Assembly (NCBI GenBank): GCA_048499455.1
Contig: JASNZV010000007.1
Location: forward strand, 211,524 to 275,523
DNA: 64,000 nucleotides
Reading direction: 5' to 3'
Source: CFX5 sp023384495
GTDB lineage: Bacteria > Chloroflexota > Anaerolineae > Caldilineales > Caldilineaceae
Shown here: piece after piece, positions 52,979-62,900 of the stretch
Layout of the letters: every line of letters begins with the position of its first letter
Numbering within the stretch: position 1 is the first letter of the stretch
The notes under the pieces: model-generated
What the model was told of the DNA's origin: nothing
What the model saw: only the letters and a program-made list of their open reading frames with translations
Database searches by the model: none
Position numbers and translations under genes: made by a program

Positions 52979-54607
52979 ATGTTGGTTGGATATGTGAGTG
53001 ACGAGCAGTATGTTGCGCTGGCTGACGTGCTGTTGGAGTTCCAGCACAACAACGAGAGCGTGGCCGTGGTGCGCTCGACGCCGCGCGGCGCCATCTATGC
53101 GGACCTTGCGCCGGGCGAATACCGCGTTACGCTGGTGAAGGATGGCTTTGGCCCAAAGCGGGTCACCATGACCATCGACCCGGCGCAGCCCTACCAGTTC
53201 CGCCTCCTGTCAGACTCGATCCTGGGCTATGTGTGGCCGCGCGCCGTCAAATCGGGCCAACGGTCAGAATTTCGGGTGCACTCGCCGGAACCCTACCGGC
53301 TGAGCCTCTGGCGCTACGGGTGGAAGCGTGAAATGGTCAAATTGCTGGGCTGGTTTGACGAACATGGTCCACGCGCCGTCATGCAGATCACACCGGATGA
53401 TGACTACACGCAAATCGGCGTGCAGTGGAACAAGACCGGTTACGCCAGCCCCCACCACACACAATTTGTCACCGGGCCAGAACGATCCGGCCTTTACTAC
53501 CTGCATGCCAAGGCGGAGCAGTCGGGAGAATTTTTCTCGTTTCCGTGGGTGGTGGCGCCGGCGACGCCCCAGGCGCCCATTGCGGTTCTCGCCTCCACCA
53601 ATACCTGGCTTGCCTACAATAACTTTGGCGGGCGCAGCAACTACATCAACGCCCATCGTCTGCCCGACGAACCGGTGGTCAACGCCCGCCAAGACTTGAT
53701 CCGCTACACCATGGCAGGCTCGTTCAATGTGTGGGGCTTCCCCGATGACGAGTATCTGCCCCTCTCCTTCGAGCGCCCAGAGCCGGGCAACGTCGTGCGC
53801 GAACACGAAGAGGTCACCGACCCCATCGAAGGCCGCCTGCCCTGTGGCATGGCCCCGGCTGAATGGCGTGTGCTGGGCTGGCTGGAGCGCGAGGGCTTTG
53901 CCTATGACTACTATTCCGAGTGGCAGTTGCACAATGGCGACCTGGACTTGGATGCATACAAAATCCTTGTCCTCAGCATCCACCCCGAATATTGGTCGCG
54001 GCAGATGGTCCAGCGGGTCAAAGCATGGGTCTATGAGCGGGGCGGCAAGCTCATGTACCTGGGGGGCAACGGCCTCAACTGCGAAGTCGAGTTTCTCGGC
54101 GAAGACCGCCTCCGCTTCAAAACCCACCTGGCGCCCAGCACCGGCGGCGGCCTGGGCATGCCCGACCCGAACAACCCAGAAGTCTATCTGGAGAGCCGGA
54201 TGCACCGCACGCTCGAATCCGAAGCCAATCTGCTGGGTGTAGTCTGCACCGAAACGGGCATCATGACCGCCGCGCCCTACCGCGTCCTCAATGCCGACCA
54301 CTGGGTCTTTGCCGGGACAGGGCTGCGCAATGGCGATCTCTTTGGCGAACGGAGCCTACAAGAGCGCATCCACGGCGGCGCATCAGGCCACGAAACCGAC
54401 AAGATGAGCCCCTATTCGCCGCCGGGGGCAGTGCTGCTGGCCAAGGGAACCAACCCCGACGACGGCGGCGCCGAAATGGTCTACTATACTACCGGCAGCG
54501 GTGGCGCAGTCTTTTCCGTTGGCTCCATCACCTATGGGGCATGCCTGCTGGTGGACGACGCCCTGTCGCGGATCACGTCGAATGTGATCACGAGATTCCT
54601 CAGCTAA
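52979..54607 (+). CDS. DMFase-like protein (N,N-dimethylformamidase beta-subunit type C-terminal domain)
   Basis: The 542-residue protein begins with a beta-sandwich of the carboxypeptidase-regulatory or PEGA kind (about residues 1-70: LADVLLEF, PRGAIYADLAPGEYRVTLVKDGF). The rest matches the large N,N-dimethylformamidase beta-subunit-like domain: NTWLAYNNFGGRSNY, YSEWQLHNGDLDLDAYKILVLSIHPEYWSRQMVQRVKAWVYERGGKLMYLGGNGLNCEV, and VFSVGSITYGACLLVDDALSRITSNVITRFL. DMFase hydrolyses N,N-dimethylformamide with the help of a small alpha subunit. No alpha subunit is visible here, and relatives are mostly uncharacterised, so the substrate is open. AGAGGAG lies eight bases before the ATG. No signal peptide is seen. 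Confidence 0.85.
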   Translation: MLVGYVSDEQYVALADVLLEFQHNNESVAVVRSTPRGAIYADLAPGEYRVTLVKDGFGPKRVTMTIDPAQPYQFRLLSDSILGYVWPRAVKSGQRSEFRVHSPEPYRLSLWRYGWKREMVKLLGWFDEHGPRAVMQITPDDDYTQIGVQWNKTGYASPHHTQFVTGPERSGLYYLHAKAEQSGEFFSFPWVVAPATPQAPIAVLASTNTWLAYNNFGGRSNYINAHRLPDEPVVNARQDLIRYTMAGSFNVWGFPDDEYLPLSFERPEPGNVVREHEEVTDPIEGRLPCGMAPAEWRVLGWLEREGFAYDYYSEWQLHNGDLDLDAYKILVLSIHPEYWSRQMVQRVKAWVYERGGKLMYLGGNGLNCEVEFLGEDRLRFKTHLAPSTGGGLGMPDPNNPEVYLESRMHRTLESEANLLGVVCTETGIMTAAPYRVLNADHWVFAGTGLRNGDLFGERSLQERIHGGASGHETDKMSPYSPPGAVLLAKGTNPDDGGAEMVYYTTGSGGAVFSVGSITYGACLLVDDALSRITSNVITRFLS

Positions 54608-54697
54608 GGCCAAGACTATTCCCAGACAAACACAGGGTTTGCCCCGGCAAATTTATTCGGGGAATGACAAACGCTCATTCGATTGCCGTTTACGCCC

Positions 54698-55438
54698 ATG
54701 GTTCAATTTGCACTCGTCGCCTTTTACGGCGAAAAACCAACCCCGCTGGCAAACTTGCTCACGGCCTGCCAGGAGCAACTGCGCCACGCGCTCGGTGAAG
54801 CCTTCTTACCCTACCAGGTGGAACAAATTCACGCTACCATGGCCGGCCTGGAGTCTGTCATCGGCCAACCCGGCGTCAACGACCACTTTGCTCAGTTGCG
54901 CGGCGAACATCGCGTGATGGATTTCGCCGCGCTGTTGCACTTTTTGCGCCGGGGCGAGTGGTCCCCCATTACCGTCCAACTGGGTGGCTTTGCCGACCGC
55001 GCCTATCCCTTCACCAGCCGGGGACGCAGGCCATTTGATCGCTCGTTTACCATTCAGGGGGACAAGACGGTGCTGATGGGGTGGCCGGTGGCGCCAAAGC
55101 GTAAAGGCAAGGCTGCCTGGCCCACAACGTTGGACGGGCTGCGCCGCGCCTTTCAAGCGTATAATGTGCTGCACAAATATCACGCGGCGCCCGCTGACAT
55201 GGACAACGATTGTTATCTTCGCCTCGGTCTACTCGATCTGGCTTGCGTTTCCTCCACTGCCCTGCCTGTGGTAGCCGCCGACCTGCGCACGTACCTGAGC
55301 ATCCGGCAGCCACTCTACTTGCCCATCGACCACACCACCTTGTCGATTGTCGCCTACACAGATGAGCGGCTTCCGCCCGCTTCGACCCAGGCATGGCGCA
55401 TCGACGACCCGGCGCTTGATTCTCTGCTGCCGCCCTGA
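54698..55438 (+). CDS. 2H phosphoesterase-like protein
   Basis: The 246-residue protein contains two H-x-T motifs at the expected distance: His45-Ala-Thr47 in EQIHATMAGLES and His212-Thr-Thr214 in PIDHTTLSIVAYTDE. Paired HxT/S motifs define the 2H phosphoesterase superfamily (2'-5' RNA ligases, cyclic phosphodiesterases), which act on RNA ends or cyclic nucleotides. The middle part (about 80-160) is larger than in simple members. The rest of the sequence does not show other clear hallmarks, so the assignment is a motif-based inference. It follows the DMFase-like gene by 90 bp and converges on the potassium channel gene. Confidence 0.6.
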   Translation: MVQFALVAFYGEKPTPLANLLTACQEQLRHALGEAFLPYQVEQIHATMAGLESVIGQPGVNDHFAQLRGEHRVMDFAALLHFLRRGEWSPITVQLGGFADRAYPFTSRGRRPFDRSFTIQGDKTVLMGWPVAPKRKGKAAWPTTLDGLRRAFQAYNVLHKYHAAPADMDNDCYLRLGLLDLACVSSTALPVVAADLRTYLSIRQPLYLPIDHTTLSIVAYTDERLPPASTQAWRIDDPALDSLLPP

Positions 55439-55464
55439 GCGCACGCCGCAACGTGGCTGCACCT

Positions 55465-57165
55465 TCATTCGATCTGCTTGCTATAAAGACGCAGGAAGCG
55501 GTCTTCCGACTCAACGCTGCCGATAAGCACCAGCTCAGCGTCGGCGGGCAGGGGGGTGTAGGGATCGATGCGAGTCTCTATGCGACCGTTCTGCTTGATG
55601 GCGACCAGCGTGCAGCCCGTGTTGGCCGGCAGGTCGATGTCGGCAAGCCGCCGCCCCACCAAGCTGGAAGGGATGCGGATCTTGAAGATATCAAGCCCTT
55701 CGGCCACCATCAAGATATTGCTGCGGTGGAGCAAATTCATGATGATGTTGGCGCCCATCGACGCATAGGAGAGCACAAAGTCGGCGCCGGCGCGGTGAAG
55801 CGTCGCCACGTTGCGCTCCAGGCGCGACCGGCTGATAATCTGAATATCGGGCCGCAGCCGGCGACAGTAGATGGTAAGATAGATATTTGTATCGTCATCA
55901 TGGGTGGTGACGACCACGGTATCCGTCGTTTGAATGCCGGCTTGCTCGAGCACCTCGAGTTCGGCAGCGTCGCCCACCACATAGCGTTCAGGGTCGCGCA
56001 CCCGCTCCGGCAGCAGTTCCACGATCCGATAATCTTGCCCCCGTTCGACCAGCGCGCGTGCGGTGGCGCGCCCCACGCGCCCGCCCCCGATGATCAGCAC
56101 CGGCGCCAGCGACGCCGGTTTCTTGCAGTGGAGCTCGTTGTAGCGGGCAATGTCCGCCTCAGAGCCGGCCAGCACAATGACCATCCCCGCCGTGATACGG
56201 GTTTCGGGGTGGGCCGCCGCGAAGCGCCCCCGTTCCCAAACGCCCAGCACGCTGATGCCGATCCGTTCGCGCAGCCGGCTTTCGCGCAAGGTCTTGCCCA
56301 CGAGCGCGGTTTGGCCTACGGTGGCCTCGGCAATACGCAGTTCGCCAAATTCGCCGATGATGTGCGCCAGTGTGTCGCCCCCCATCACACGCCGGGCCAA
56401 GGCTTGCCCCATGCGCTCGGCCAACTCCAGCACATGATTGCAGCCGGCCAGCTCGAGGATATCCACCGATGCGCTTTTGTTGGCGGTTGCAATCACGGGC
56501 GTCGATGCGCTTACCTCGCGCACCGTAAAGGCAACGTTGGTGTTTAGGCGGTCATTGGCGGTGGTGGCGACCAGCAGCGCCTGTTCGACGCGCGCCCGGC
56601 GATAGGTGTCTGGGCTGTCCAGATCACCGACCATCACTTTGTAGCCTAAATCATGCAGCCGCAGCGCCTCGCTCAGGTCTGGCGCCAACAAGACATAGGT
56701 ATACTGGTATTTCTCCAGGCGGGCGACCAGGGCGTTGACCACATCGTCGTATGAGGTGAGAATGACGTGGTCTTTTGTGTGTTCGGGCAATTCGCTGGGC
56801 GCCCGCGCCGCGGCCTGCGCCTTCATCCAGGGTGCGTAAAAAAACTCGATAAATGTGAAGGGGAAGACCACGAGAAAGAAGACGATCCCGCTGAGCAACA
56901 CCAGGCTGGAGAAGGCGCGCCCCAGGTCAGAGTCAAACGTGATGTCACCAAAGCCCAGCGTGGACATCACCGTCAATGTCCAGTAGAAGCCAGTTAACCA
57001 ACTGTGCTCCTCATGCCCTTCGTAGGCCATGATGTAATGAAAGGTGACGCTATAGAGCGTCACGAGGCCCGCCAGCATGGCGACAAAACGTAATAGGTTG
57101 ACCAGGTTGATACGGGTAGGCCGATCTTGCAACAGGTGATACAGATGGGGTATGAGGAACTTCAT
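55465..57165 (-). CDS. Two-helix potassium channel with two RCK (TrkA) modules
   Basis: The 566-residue product has two transmembrane helices (about residues 22-45 and 85-108) around a pore loop with the filter-like sequence TLGFGDI (MSTLGFGDITFDSD). Two cytosolic RCK units follow. The first RCK (HVILTSYDDVVNALVARL) lacks the glycine-rich nucleotide loop; the second (VLIIGGGRVGRATARALVERG) keeps it. Each is followed by a TrkA-C domain. This is the MthK/Kch-like layout in which ligand binding to RCK rings gates potassium flow. The ATG at 57165 (MKFLIPHLYH) was chosen because the frame upstream runs into tandem and mobile repeats and has no signal or homology. Confidence 0.9.
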   Translation of the reverse strand: MKFLIPHLYHLLQDRPTRINLVNLLRFVAMLAGLVTLYSVTFHYIMAYEGHEEHSWLTGFYWTLTVMSTLGFGDITFDSDLGRAFSSLVLLSGIVFFLVVFPFTFIEFFYAPWMKAQAAARAPSELPEHTKDHVILTSYDDVVNALVARLEKYQYTYVLLAPDLSEALRLHDLGYKVMVGDLDSPDTYRRARVEQALLVATTANDRLNTNVAFTVREVSASTPVIATANKSASVDILELAGCNHVLELAERMGQALARRVMGGDTLAHIIGEFGELRIAEATVGQTALVGKTLRESRLRERIGISVLGVWERGRFAAAHPETRITAGMVIVLAGSEADIARYNELHCKKPASLAPVLIIGGGRVGRATARALVERGQDYRIVELLPERVRDPERYVVGDAAELEVLEQAGIQTTDTVVVTTHDDDTNIYLTIYCRRLRPDIQIISRSRLERNVATLHRAGADFVLSYASMGANIIMNLLHRSNILMVAEGLDIFKIRIPSSLVGRRLADIDLPANTGCTLVAIKQNGRIETRIDPYTPLPADAELVLIGSVESEDRFLRLYSKQIE

Positions 57166-57227
57166 GGGTGAGAAAGGGTGGGCAGTCAGAGCAGCCCGAA
57201 CCAACAAAGGGACGGCGCACGCCGCCG

Positions 57228-57266
57228 GCACAAGACGATGGCGCAAGACGATGGCACAAGACGATG
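57228..57266. repeat. Three tandem 13-bp repeats in the leader of the K+ channel gene
   Basis: GCACAAGACGATG, GCGCAAGACGATG and GCACAAGACGATG follow one another without gaps. They lie 63-101 bp upstream of the channel ATG, inside the predicted leader. Confidence 0.75.
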
Positions 57267-57309
57267 GCGCAGCCCATCCCTCCAGCAAGTATAGGCGCGC
57301 CAGGTCCAT

Positions 57310-57338
57310 AGTATACCCCATTCTTGCCCGCTGCGCAA
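57310..57338 (-). promoter_or_regulatory. Candidate promoter of the K+ channel gene
   Basis: On the minus strand TTGCGC (57338-57333), a 17-bp spacer and TATACT (57315-57310). The right-hand flank of the -35 box is only 16 bp from the MITE-like element that starts at 57355. Confidence 0.5.
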
Positions 57339-57354
57339 CCGGCACAGACGAGGC

Positions 57355-57476
57355 GGGTGCATCCGAAAAATAGGGCGAGCAAATCAACGTCCCCGGCACA
57401 GGCGAGTGAATTTCTGCCAGCCGGAAGAGTCTGTCGCCTGTGCCGGGGACGTTTGCCCTAAATCTTGGATGCACCC
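57355..57476. mobile_element. 122-bp MITE-like element with 9-bp target duplication
   Basis: Ends GGGTGCATCC (57355-57364) and GGATGCACCC (57467-57476) are perfect inverted repeats. Inside, ACGTCCCCGGCACAGGCGA (57387-57405) pairs perfectly with 57434-57452. The flanks carry the same 9 bases, AGACGAGGC, at 57346-57354 and 57477-57485, as expected of a target-site duplication. It has no coding capacity. Confidence 0.8.
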
Positions 57477-57494
57477 AGACGAGGCGGGCGGGGC

Positions 57495-57622
57495 TTCTCA
57501 AAAGTCAACGATTGTCGTGATTGTGAGTTCCGGGAGGTGGCCGGTCTGCTTCTCTGTCTGGCAAGTGTTCACCGGCCACCTCCCGGAACTCTTGGAAGTC
57601 TGCCCCTGGCGACTTTTGAGAA
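57495..57622. repeat. CCGGGAGGTG palindrome, copy 3, within nested 12-bp arms
   Basis: The inner stem 57525-57545 with 57571-57591 is a perfect 21 bp around AGTTCCGGGAGGTGGCCGGT. Outer arms TTCTCAAAAGTC (57495-57506) and GACTTTTGAGAA (57611-57622) are also perfect. The whole 128-bp block could fold as one structure. Confidence 0.8.
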
Positions 57623-57647
57623 ACCCTGGGCAGCTTGACAGAGTCGT

Positions 57648-57676
57648 TTCGCAATTAGGAAAGCTCATGGTAAGAT
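57648..57676 (+). promoter_or_regulatory. Candidate promoter of the alcohol dehydrogenase gene
   Basis: TTCGCA (57648-57653), a 17-bp spacer and TAAGAT (57671-57676) preceded by TGG (extended -10). The leader to the ATG at 57797 would be about 115 nt. Confidence 0.45.
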
Positions 57677-57796
57677 TCGTGTCCATAATCTCATTCCCAT
57701 GATCATCTTCCCCCAACACCCGGCCCGCAAGGCCTACGACGAAGCCTGCCAGGCGCAGCGAAGAAAGCAAGTTACGCAGTCACAGGAGATCAAACA

Positions 57797-58813
57797 ATGC
57801 GTGGCGTCATCTTCCTTGGGGATCGACAGGCCCAAGTACGCGACTATCCCGACCCGCAACCAGGGCCGGGCGAAGTCACAGTGCAATTGAAGGCCGCCGG
57901 CCTCTGCGGCAGCGACCTCCATCTCTACCGGCAGACGGTGTCGGAGCGGGCCGGCAATGCAACGATTCCGGGCCATGAACCCTGCGGCGTGGTCGCGGCG
58001 CTGGGGCCGGGGGTGACGCATATCCAGATCGGCGACCGCGTATCAATCTATCATTACCGGGGGTGTGGCCATTGCCGGCACTGTCTGGCCGGCGACCTCA
58101 TGTGGTGCCCAGAGCGCCGGGGCTACGGCGGCCCCATTCACGGTGCGAACGCCGACTACATCCTCACCGACGCCCGCAACTGCTGCCCGCTGCCCGGCGA
58201 ATTGAGCTTTGGCGCCGGTGCGATGATGGCCTGTAACGCCGGTACAGCCTTCTCTTCGATCACCAAACTCAAGCTCTCGGGTGCGGACACGGTGGCGATC
58301 TTTGGCCAGGGGCCGGTTGGGCTGGCGGCAACGCTCTTTGCGCGGGCAATGGGCGCACGCGTGGTGGTGGTCGAACCCGTAGCCCTGCGCCGCGACCTGG
58401 CGCTATCGCTGGGGGCGGCTGCCGCCATCGACCCCGCCCAGGACGCGGTTGCCGCGATCAGAGAACTGACTCACGGCGAGGGCGCCGACGCTTCGTTCGA
58501 GACCTCCGGCAGCGCCGCCGGGCAAAACGGCGCGGTCGACGCGCTACGCCTGGGGGGGCGGGCCGTGTTTGTGGGGCTGGGCGCACAAGACAAGACGCTC
58601 AACCCATCCCAGTTCATCGGACGGCAGTTGACCTTGATGGGTTCGTTTGTCCTCCCCATCCATCTTTATTGGGATATGATGAAGTTCGTGCTCGACCATC
58701 GGGTTCCGCTGGATGCGATTGTGACACACCGCTTCTCCATCGAGCGCGCACCGGAAGCATTTGCGCTCTTTGATAGCGGCCAGACGGGCAAGGTGCTCTT
58801 TGAGTGGTCGTAA
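57797..58813 (+). CDS. Zinc-dependent medium-chain alcohol dehydrogenase
   Basis: The 338-residue product has the MDR layout: catalytic zinc site (GLCGSDLH Cys, GHEPCGVV His-Glu), structural zinc loop (CGHCRHCLAGDLMWC, four Cys), and a Rossmann fold with GQGPVGLAATLFARAMGARVVVVEP for NAD(H). It oxidises a secondary alcohol, polyol or sugar; relatives include sorbitol and threonine dehydrogenases. AGGAG lies eight bases before the ATG. It may be followed in function by the nucleoside hydrolase at 59086, but a 272-bp gap with its own structures separates them. Confidence 0.94.
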   Translation: MRGVIFLGDRQAQVRDYPDPQPGPGEVTVQLKAAGLCGSDLHLYRQTVSERAGNATIPGHEPCGVVAALGPGVTHIQIGDRVSIYHYRGCGHCRHCLAGDLMWCPERRGYGGPIHGANADYILTDARNCCPLPGELSFGAGAMMACNAGTAFSSITKLKLSGADTVAIFGQGPVGLAATLFARAMGARVVVVEPVALRRDLALSLGAAAAIDPAQDAVAAIRELTHGEGADASFETSGSAAGQNGAVDALRLGGRAVFVGLGAQDKTLNPSQFIGRQLTLMGSFVLPIHLYWDMMKFVLDHRVPLDAIVTHRFSIERAPEAFALFDSGQTGKVLFEWS

Positions 58814-58983
58814 GCTGCCGGCGTCTATGCTCGAGAGCGGATGGGTCTTGTGACAAAGAACATCGTATTTGCACTTCCACTCTGTGTGGGATAAGCTTTG
58901 CCCAGTGTGGTTCATCAGGGTCCACTGTTCACTACCAGCCACTTATTATCGGTAGCGGATCGGGGGCCCTCAGGGCGCGGCGA

Positions 58984-59028
58984 CTGACAGCGAAACGTCG
59001 CCGCCGCGACTGGATTTGCAGCGCCTGC
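58984..59028. repeat. 45-nt dispersed repeat, copy 2
   Basis: This copy matches 29001-29045 at about 38 of 45 positions in the same orientation. A short palindrome CGGGTTTCAACCCG (59051-59064) follows, just before the ribosome site of the nucleoside hydrolase gene. The remaining part of the 272-bp gap shows no gene. Confidence 0.7.
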
Positions 59029-59085
59029 GGGCGCTTTTCACTGTCCGTCGCGGGTTTCAACCCGTGCAAACTGTAGGAGTGCTCC

Positions 59086-59967
59086 ATGGCCGAAAAGATT
59101 CTCCTCGACACCGACATCGGTTCCGATATCGACGACGCCATCTGCCTGGCCTACCTGCTGGCGCAGCCGCAGTGCGAACTGCTTGGCATCACCACCGTGA
59201 GCGGCGAGCCGGAGCAACGGGCGATGATGGCAAGCGCCCAGTGCAAGATCGCCGGTAAGGAGATCCCCATCTACCCCGGCGCGGCGGACCCGCTGCTCAT
59301 CGCCCAAAAACAGCCAAAGGCGCCCCAAGCCGCTGCGCTGATCAACTGGAGCCATGACGGGGACTTTCCCCAAGGCGAGGCGGTTGAATTCCTGCGCCGC
59401 ACCATCCGCGCCCACCCCGGCGAGATCACGCTGCTCACCATCGGGCCGCTCACCAACATCGCGCTCCTCTTTCACACCGACCCGGAGATCCCCCACCTGC
59501 TCAAACAACTGGTGCTGATGTGCGGCGTCTTTACCGAGCATCTTCCCAAACGACCCACCAAGCTGGAGTGGAACGCACTGCTCGACCCCCATGCCACGGC
59601 CATCGTCTACCGGGCGCCGGCGCCCATCCACCGTTCGCTGGGACTGGATGTGACGACTCAGGTGGTGATGGGCGCCGATGAGGTGCGCCAACGTTTCCAG
59701 ACGGGGCTGCTGCGCCCGGTGCTCGACTTTGCCGAGGTCTGGTTTCAACAGCGCAGCGAGATCACCTTTCACGACCCGCTGGCCGCGGTCGCCATCTTTG
59801 AGCCTGATGTGGTGGAGTTCACCCGCGGCGCGGTGGAGGTCGAGTTCAACGACCTCGACGCGCTGGGCCAGACCCGCTGGCAGCCCGACCCTGCCGGTCG
59901 CCACGAGGTGGCCCTGCGGGTAGATGCCAGCCGCTTCTTTGACGGTTATTTCGCCGTCTTTGCGTAG
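59086..59967 (+). CDS. Nucleoside hydrolase (IU-NH family)
   Basis: The 293-residue protein has the full calcium and catalytic set: LLDTDIGSDIDDAICLAYLL at the N-terminus, LLTIGPLTNIALLF, VLMCGVF and FHDPLAAVAIFEP with the catalytic His. These enzymes hydrolyse purine or pyrimidine ribonucleosides. TAGGAG lies seven bases before the ATG. Its last 22 bases overlap the 3' end of the convergent NACHT-WD40 gene. Compared with the copy at 7810, the active site here is normal. Confidence 0.93.
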   Translation: MAEKILLDTDIGSDIDDAICLAYLLAQPQCELLGITTVSGEPEQRAMMASAQCKIAGKEIPIYPGAADPLLIAQKQPKAPQAAALINWSHDGDFPQGEAVEFLRRTIRAHPGEITLLTIGPLTNIALLFHTDPEIPHLLKQLVLMCGVFTEHLPKRPTKLEWNALLDPHATAIVYRAPAPIHRSLGLDVTTQVVMGADEVRQRFQTGLLRPVLDFAEVWFQQRSEITFHDPLAAVAIFEPDVVEFTRGAVEVEFNDLDALGQTRWQPDPAGRHEVALRVDASRFFDGYFAVFA

Positions 59968-62900
59968 GCCATATCGTCCACCGCGCCCAACGCCAGGAGC
60001 GCCGCCTTCTGCGCCTCGGTGATGCCGGTGACGCCGGTGATGTTCATGCCGGCGTAGGGGCCTTCGGGGCGCAGCGTATTGAGGCATGCGCCCGTGTGAG
60101 GGTCCCAACAGTGGATGTTGCCATCGCGGCCGCAACTAAAGAGCTGCGCGCTGTCGGGGCTAAAGACGAGATCGGTGACCTCTGTATCGTGGCCATAGAG
60201 GGTGCGCTGCAGACGGCCACTCGTTACCTCCCAAATACAGATAGTTCTGTCGTCGCCGCCCCTCGCCAGCAAGGCGCTGTCGGGGCTAAAGGCGAGCGTT
60301 GTCAAACAGACGCTGTGTGCTTGTAGGATGCGGGGTTCCCCGCCCGTACGTAGATTCCACAAATAGATGCGCGACAGACTTGTATGGGCTAGCCAGGCGC
60401 CGTCGGCGCTATAGGCCAGCGCCAGTAGCTCGATCTCGGTCTCAGTAGCCGTCATTTTGCGGCGGCTGATTGACTCAGTGGGCTCGTTGCGTGTCATATC
60501 CCAGAAGCGCACAGTCCGGTCATAGGAGATGCTGACTAGCATTGCGCCATCGGGAGAAAAAGCGATGTCGTTGATATTCTTGGTGTGGCCGCTCAACAGC
60601 CAGCGCACTTCTCCACTTGCCACATCCCAGAGGTGAATCACCTTGTCGGCCCCGGCGCTGGCCAACAGACAGCCATCCGGGCTGAAGACCAGGGTACGGA
60701 CCGGTGTTGTGTGCCCAACCAAGAGCCGGCGCACTTCTCCACTTGCCACATCCCACAGGCGAATCACCTTGTCGGCTCCGGCGCTGGCCAACAGACAGCC
60801 ATCCGGGCTGAAGGCGGTGGTGTTGAGCCGGTCACTGTGCCCGCGTAAGCTGCGATTGGGCCCAGAGGGTGTTGCGCCGCGCAGAGACCAAAGATGGACC
60901 TGTTGATCATAGCCGACGGCGGTTAACGTCTGCCCATCGGGGCTGAGCGCAAGGGCGGTTAGCGATTCCAGTTGCCCTTGCAGCGCATAGAGCGCCTGGC
61001 CGCGCTCAGCATCCCAGATACGCACGGTCTGGTCGGAGCCGCCGCTGGCAATGAGCTTGCTGTCGGGGCTAAAGGCAAGCGAACGGATGATATAGGTGTG
61101 GCCTGGCAAGGTGTAGCGCAATTGGCCGCTGTTGACATCCCAGATGCGCACCATCTGATCTTTGCCCGCGCTGGCCAAGCGCTTCCCATCCGGGCTAAAG
61201 GCGACGGTCAAGATACTCCCTGCGTGCTCATCCAGCCGGCGATGGACCACCCCGCGCCGCCAATCCCAGAGGATCACAGCGCCGTCGTCATCGCCCGCGC
61301 TGACCAGCCACTGACCATCTGGGCTGAATGCCACCGCCCGGGTGCGATGGGTAGGCATCTGCAGGCGTCGGCGCAATTGGCCACTCTCCGCCGGGTTCTG
61401 CACCTCCCACAGGTAGACCGCCCCGTCAAAACCGGCGCTGGCCAGCGTCTCACCATCGGGGCTAAAGGCAACTGCCAACACCTCACCGGGATGCCCCTCG
61501 AAGGTGTGCAACAGACGGCTACCTTCAACGGGGCGAACTGCCCATAGCCAGAGGGAGCGGTCGAAGCCGCCGCTAGCGAGGAGCGCACCATCGGGGCTGA
61601 ATGCAATAGCTTCTATCCCGGCAGTATGCCCACGCAACACCATGTATGGCTGGTCGTGCTTGTCTAGTTCAGTGAGCGACCACAAACAGATCGTCGTGTC
61701 AAGACTGGCGCTGGCCAGGAATCGTCCATCGGGGCGAAAGGCCAGGCTGGTGACAAAGCCGGTATGTGCCCGCACCACCCGCCAAAGCTGTTGGTCGGCC
61801 GTGCGCCAGAAATGAATTGTTCCGTCACGCGTGCCTACCGCCAGCAACGCGCCATCCGGGCTAAAGGCAACGGAGACAATCAGCCCCAGCGGCTCGCTGA
61901 AGACTGTATTGGATAGATCGGCGCCGGCAAAATTGATACCCGGCGTCGTCGCCCCCCGCAAATGGGCTTGCCAGACTGCCACGCGAGAAAAATCGGCGCC
62001 GTGCAGATTGACCTGCAGATGCAACAAGAGATGCAGAAAATTGGCTGCAATATACCCTGGCGTCAACGGGGCTTCTTCTTGCAAACGCCGGATCGCTTGT
62101 TGGCAATGGCCAGCAATACGTCCTTTGCTCCAGCGGGCCGCCAGCCACTCGGCCACCGAGCGCAACAGGAGGCGCACCTGGCTCTCGCGCACATACTCTT
62201 TGGCCTGCGCTTTCACCAGAGCATAGGAGTTCACCGCCGATTCTAGCAACACGGACACCGGTGCGCTATCGCTCTCCTCGATAGCCTGGGCGATCTGCGC
62301 GACCAGCCGGTCGGTGATGTACTCCAGGATCACATTTTGCAGCCCATAGTGGTCATCGTACTGTTCGAGCAACATCCGCCGCTGGAGCGACCGCATGGCC
62401 TCGACAACGAGACGGCTTGGCGCTGAACGGACGAGATTGGCGCGTACGGCGTCGAAGGGCGCCGGCTCACGGTCCACGGCCAACCAATAGAGCACCGACT
62501 GTTCAAGGGGCGAGAGCCGGGCAAATTGTTGGTCCAGAATATCGCGAATATCATCAAAGACCAGCGCCTCTTGGGCCAGAAATTGCTCCACATCACCGGC
62601 AAAAAGTTCCTGGATCACGGCGGCGACCAGTTTGAGCGCCAGCGGGTTGCCCGAGTAGCGGCGCACGATCTCGGCGTTGGCCGCCCCCTCATCGCTGAGG
62701 CCTAGCTCGTGCAGCAGGGTCTGGCCGGCCTCTCCCGCCAGCCCGCCCAACCGCAGCGAGCGGATTGCGGTAGCCCCCAGCGCCAGCCGCGTCCAGCCGT
62801 AGGGCTCTTCGCGGCTGGTGAGCAGCAGACAGCTCTGGTGGTCGAACTCGCCCACCCGTTGCAGCAACTGCCCATACGCTTCGTAGCCCGGCCGGTACTG

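Noticed and set aside
55453..56547. Plus-strand open frame antisense to the potassium channel RCK domains
   Set aside because: RCK motifs on the minus strand explain the sequence fully.
57166..57501. N-terminal extension of the potassium channel by 112 codons
   Set aside because: The extension would be translated from tandem repeats and the MITE-like element. It has no membrane or signal sequence and is not part of this channel family.
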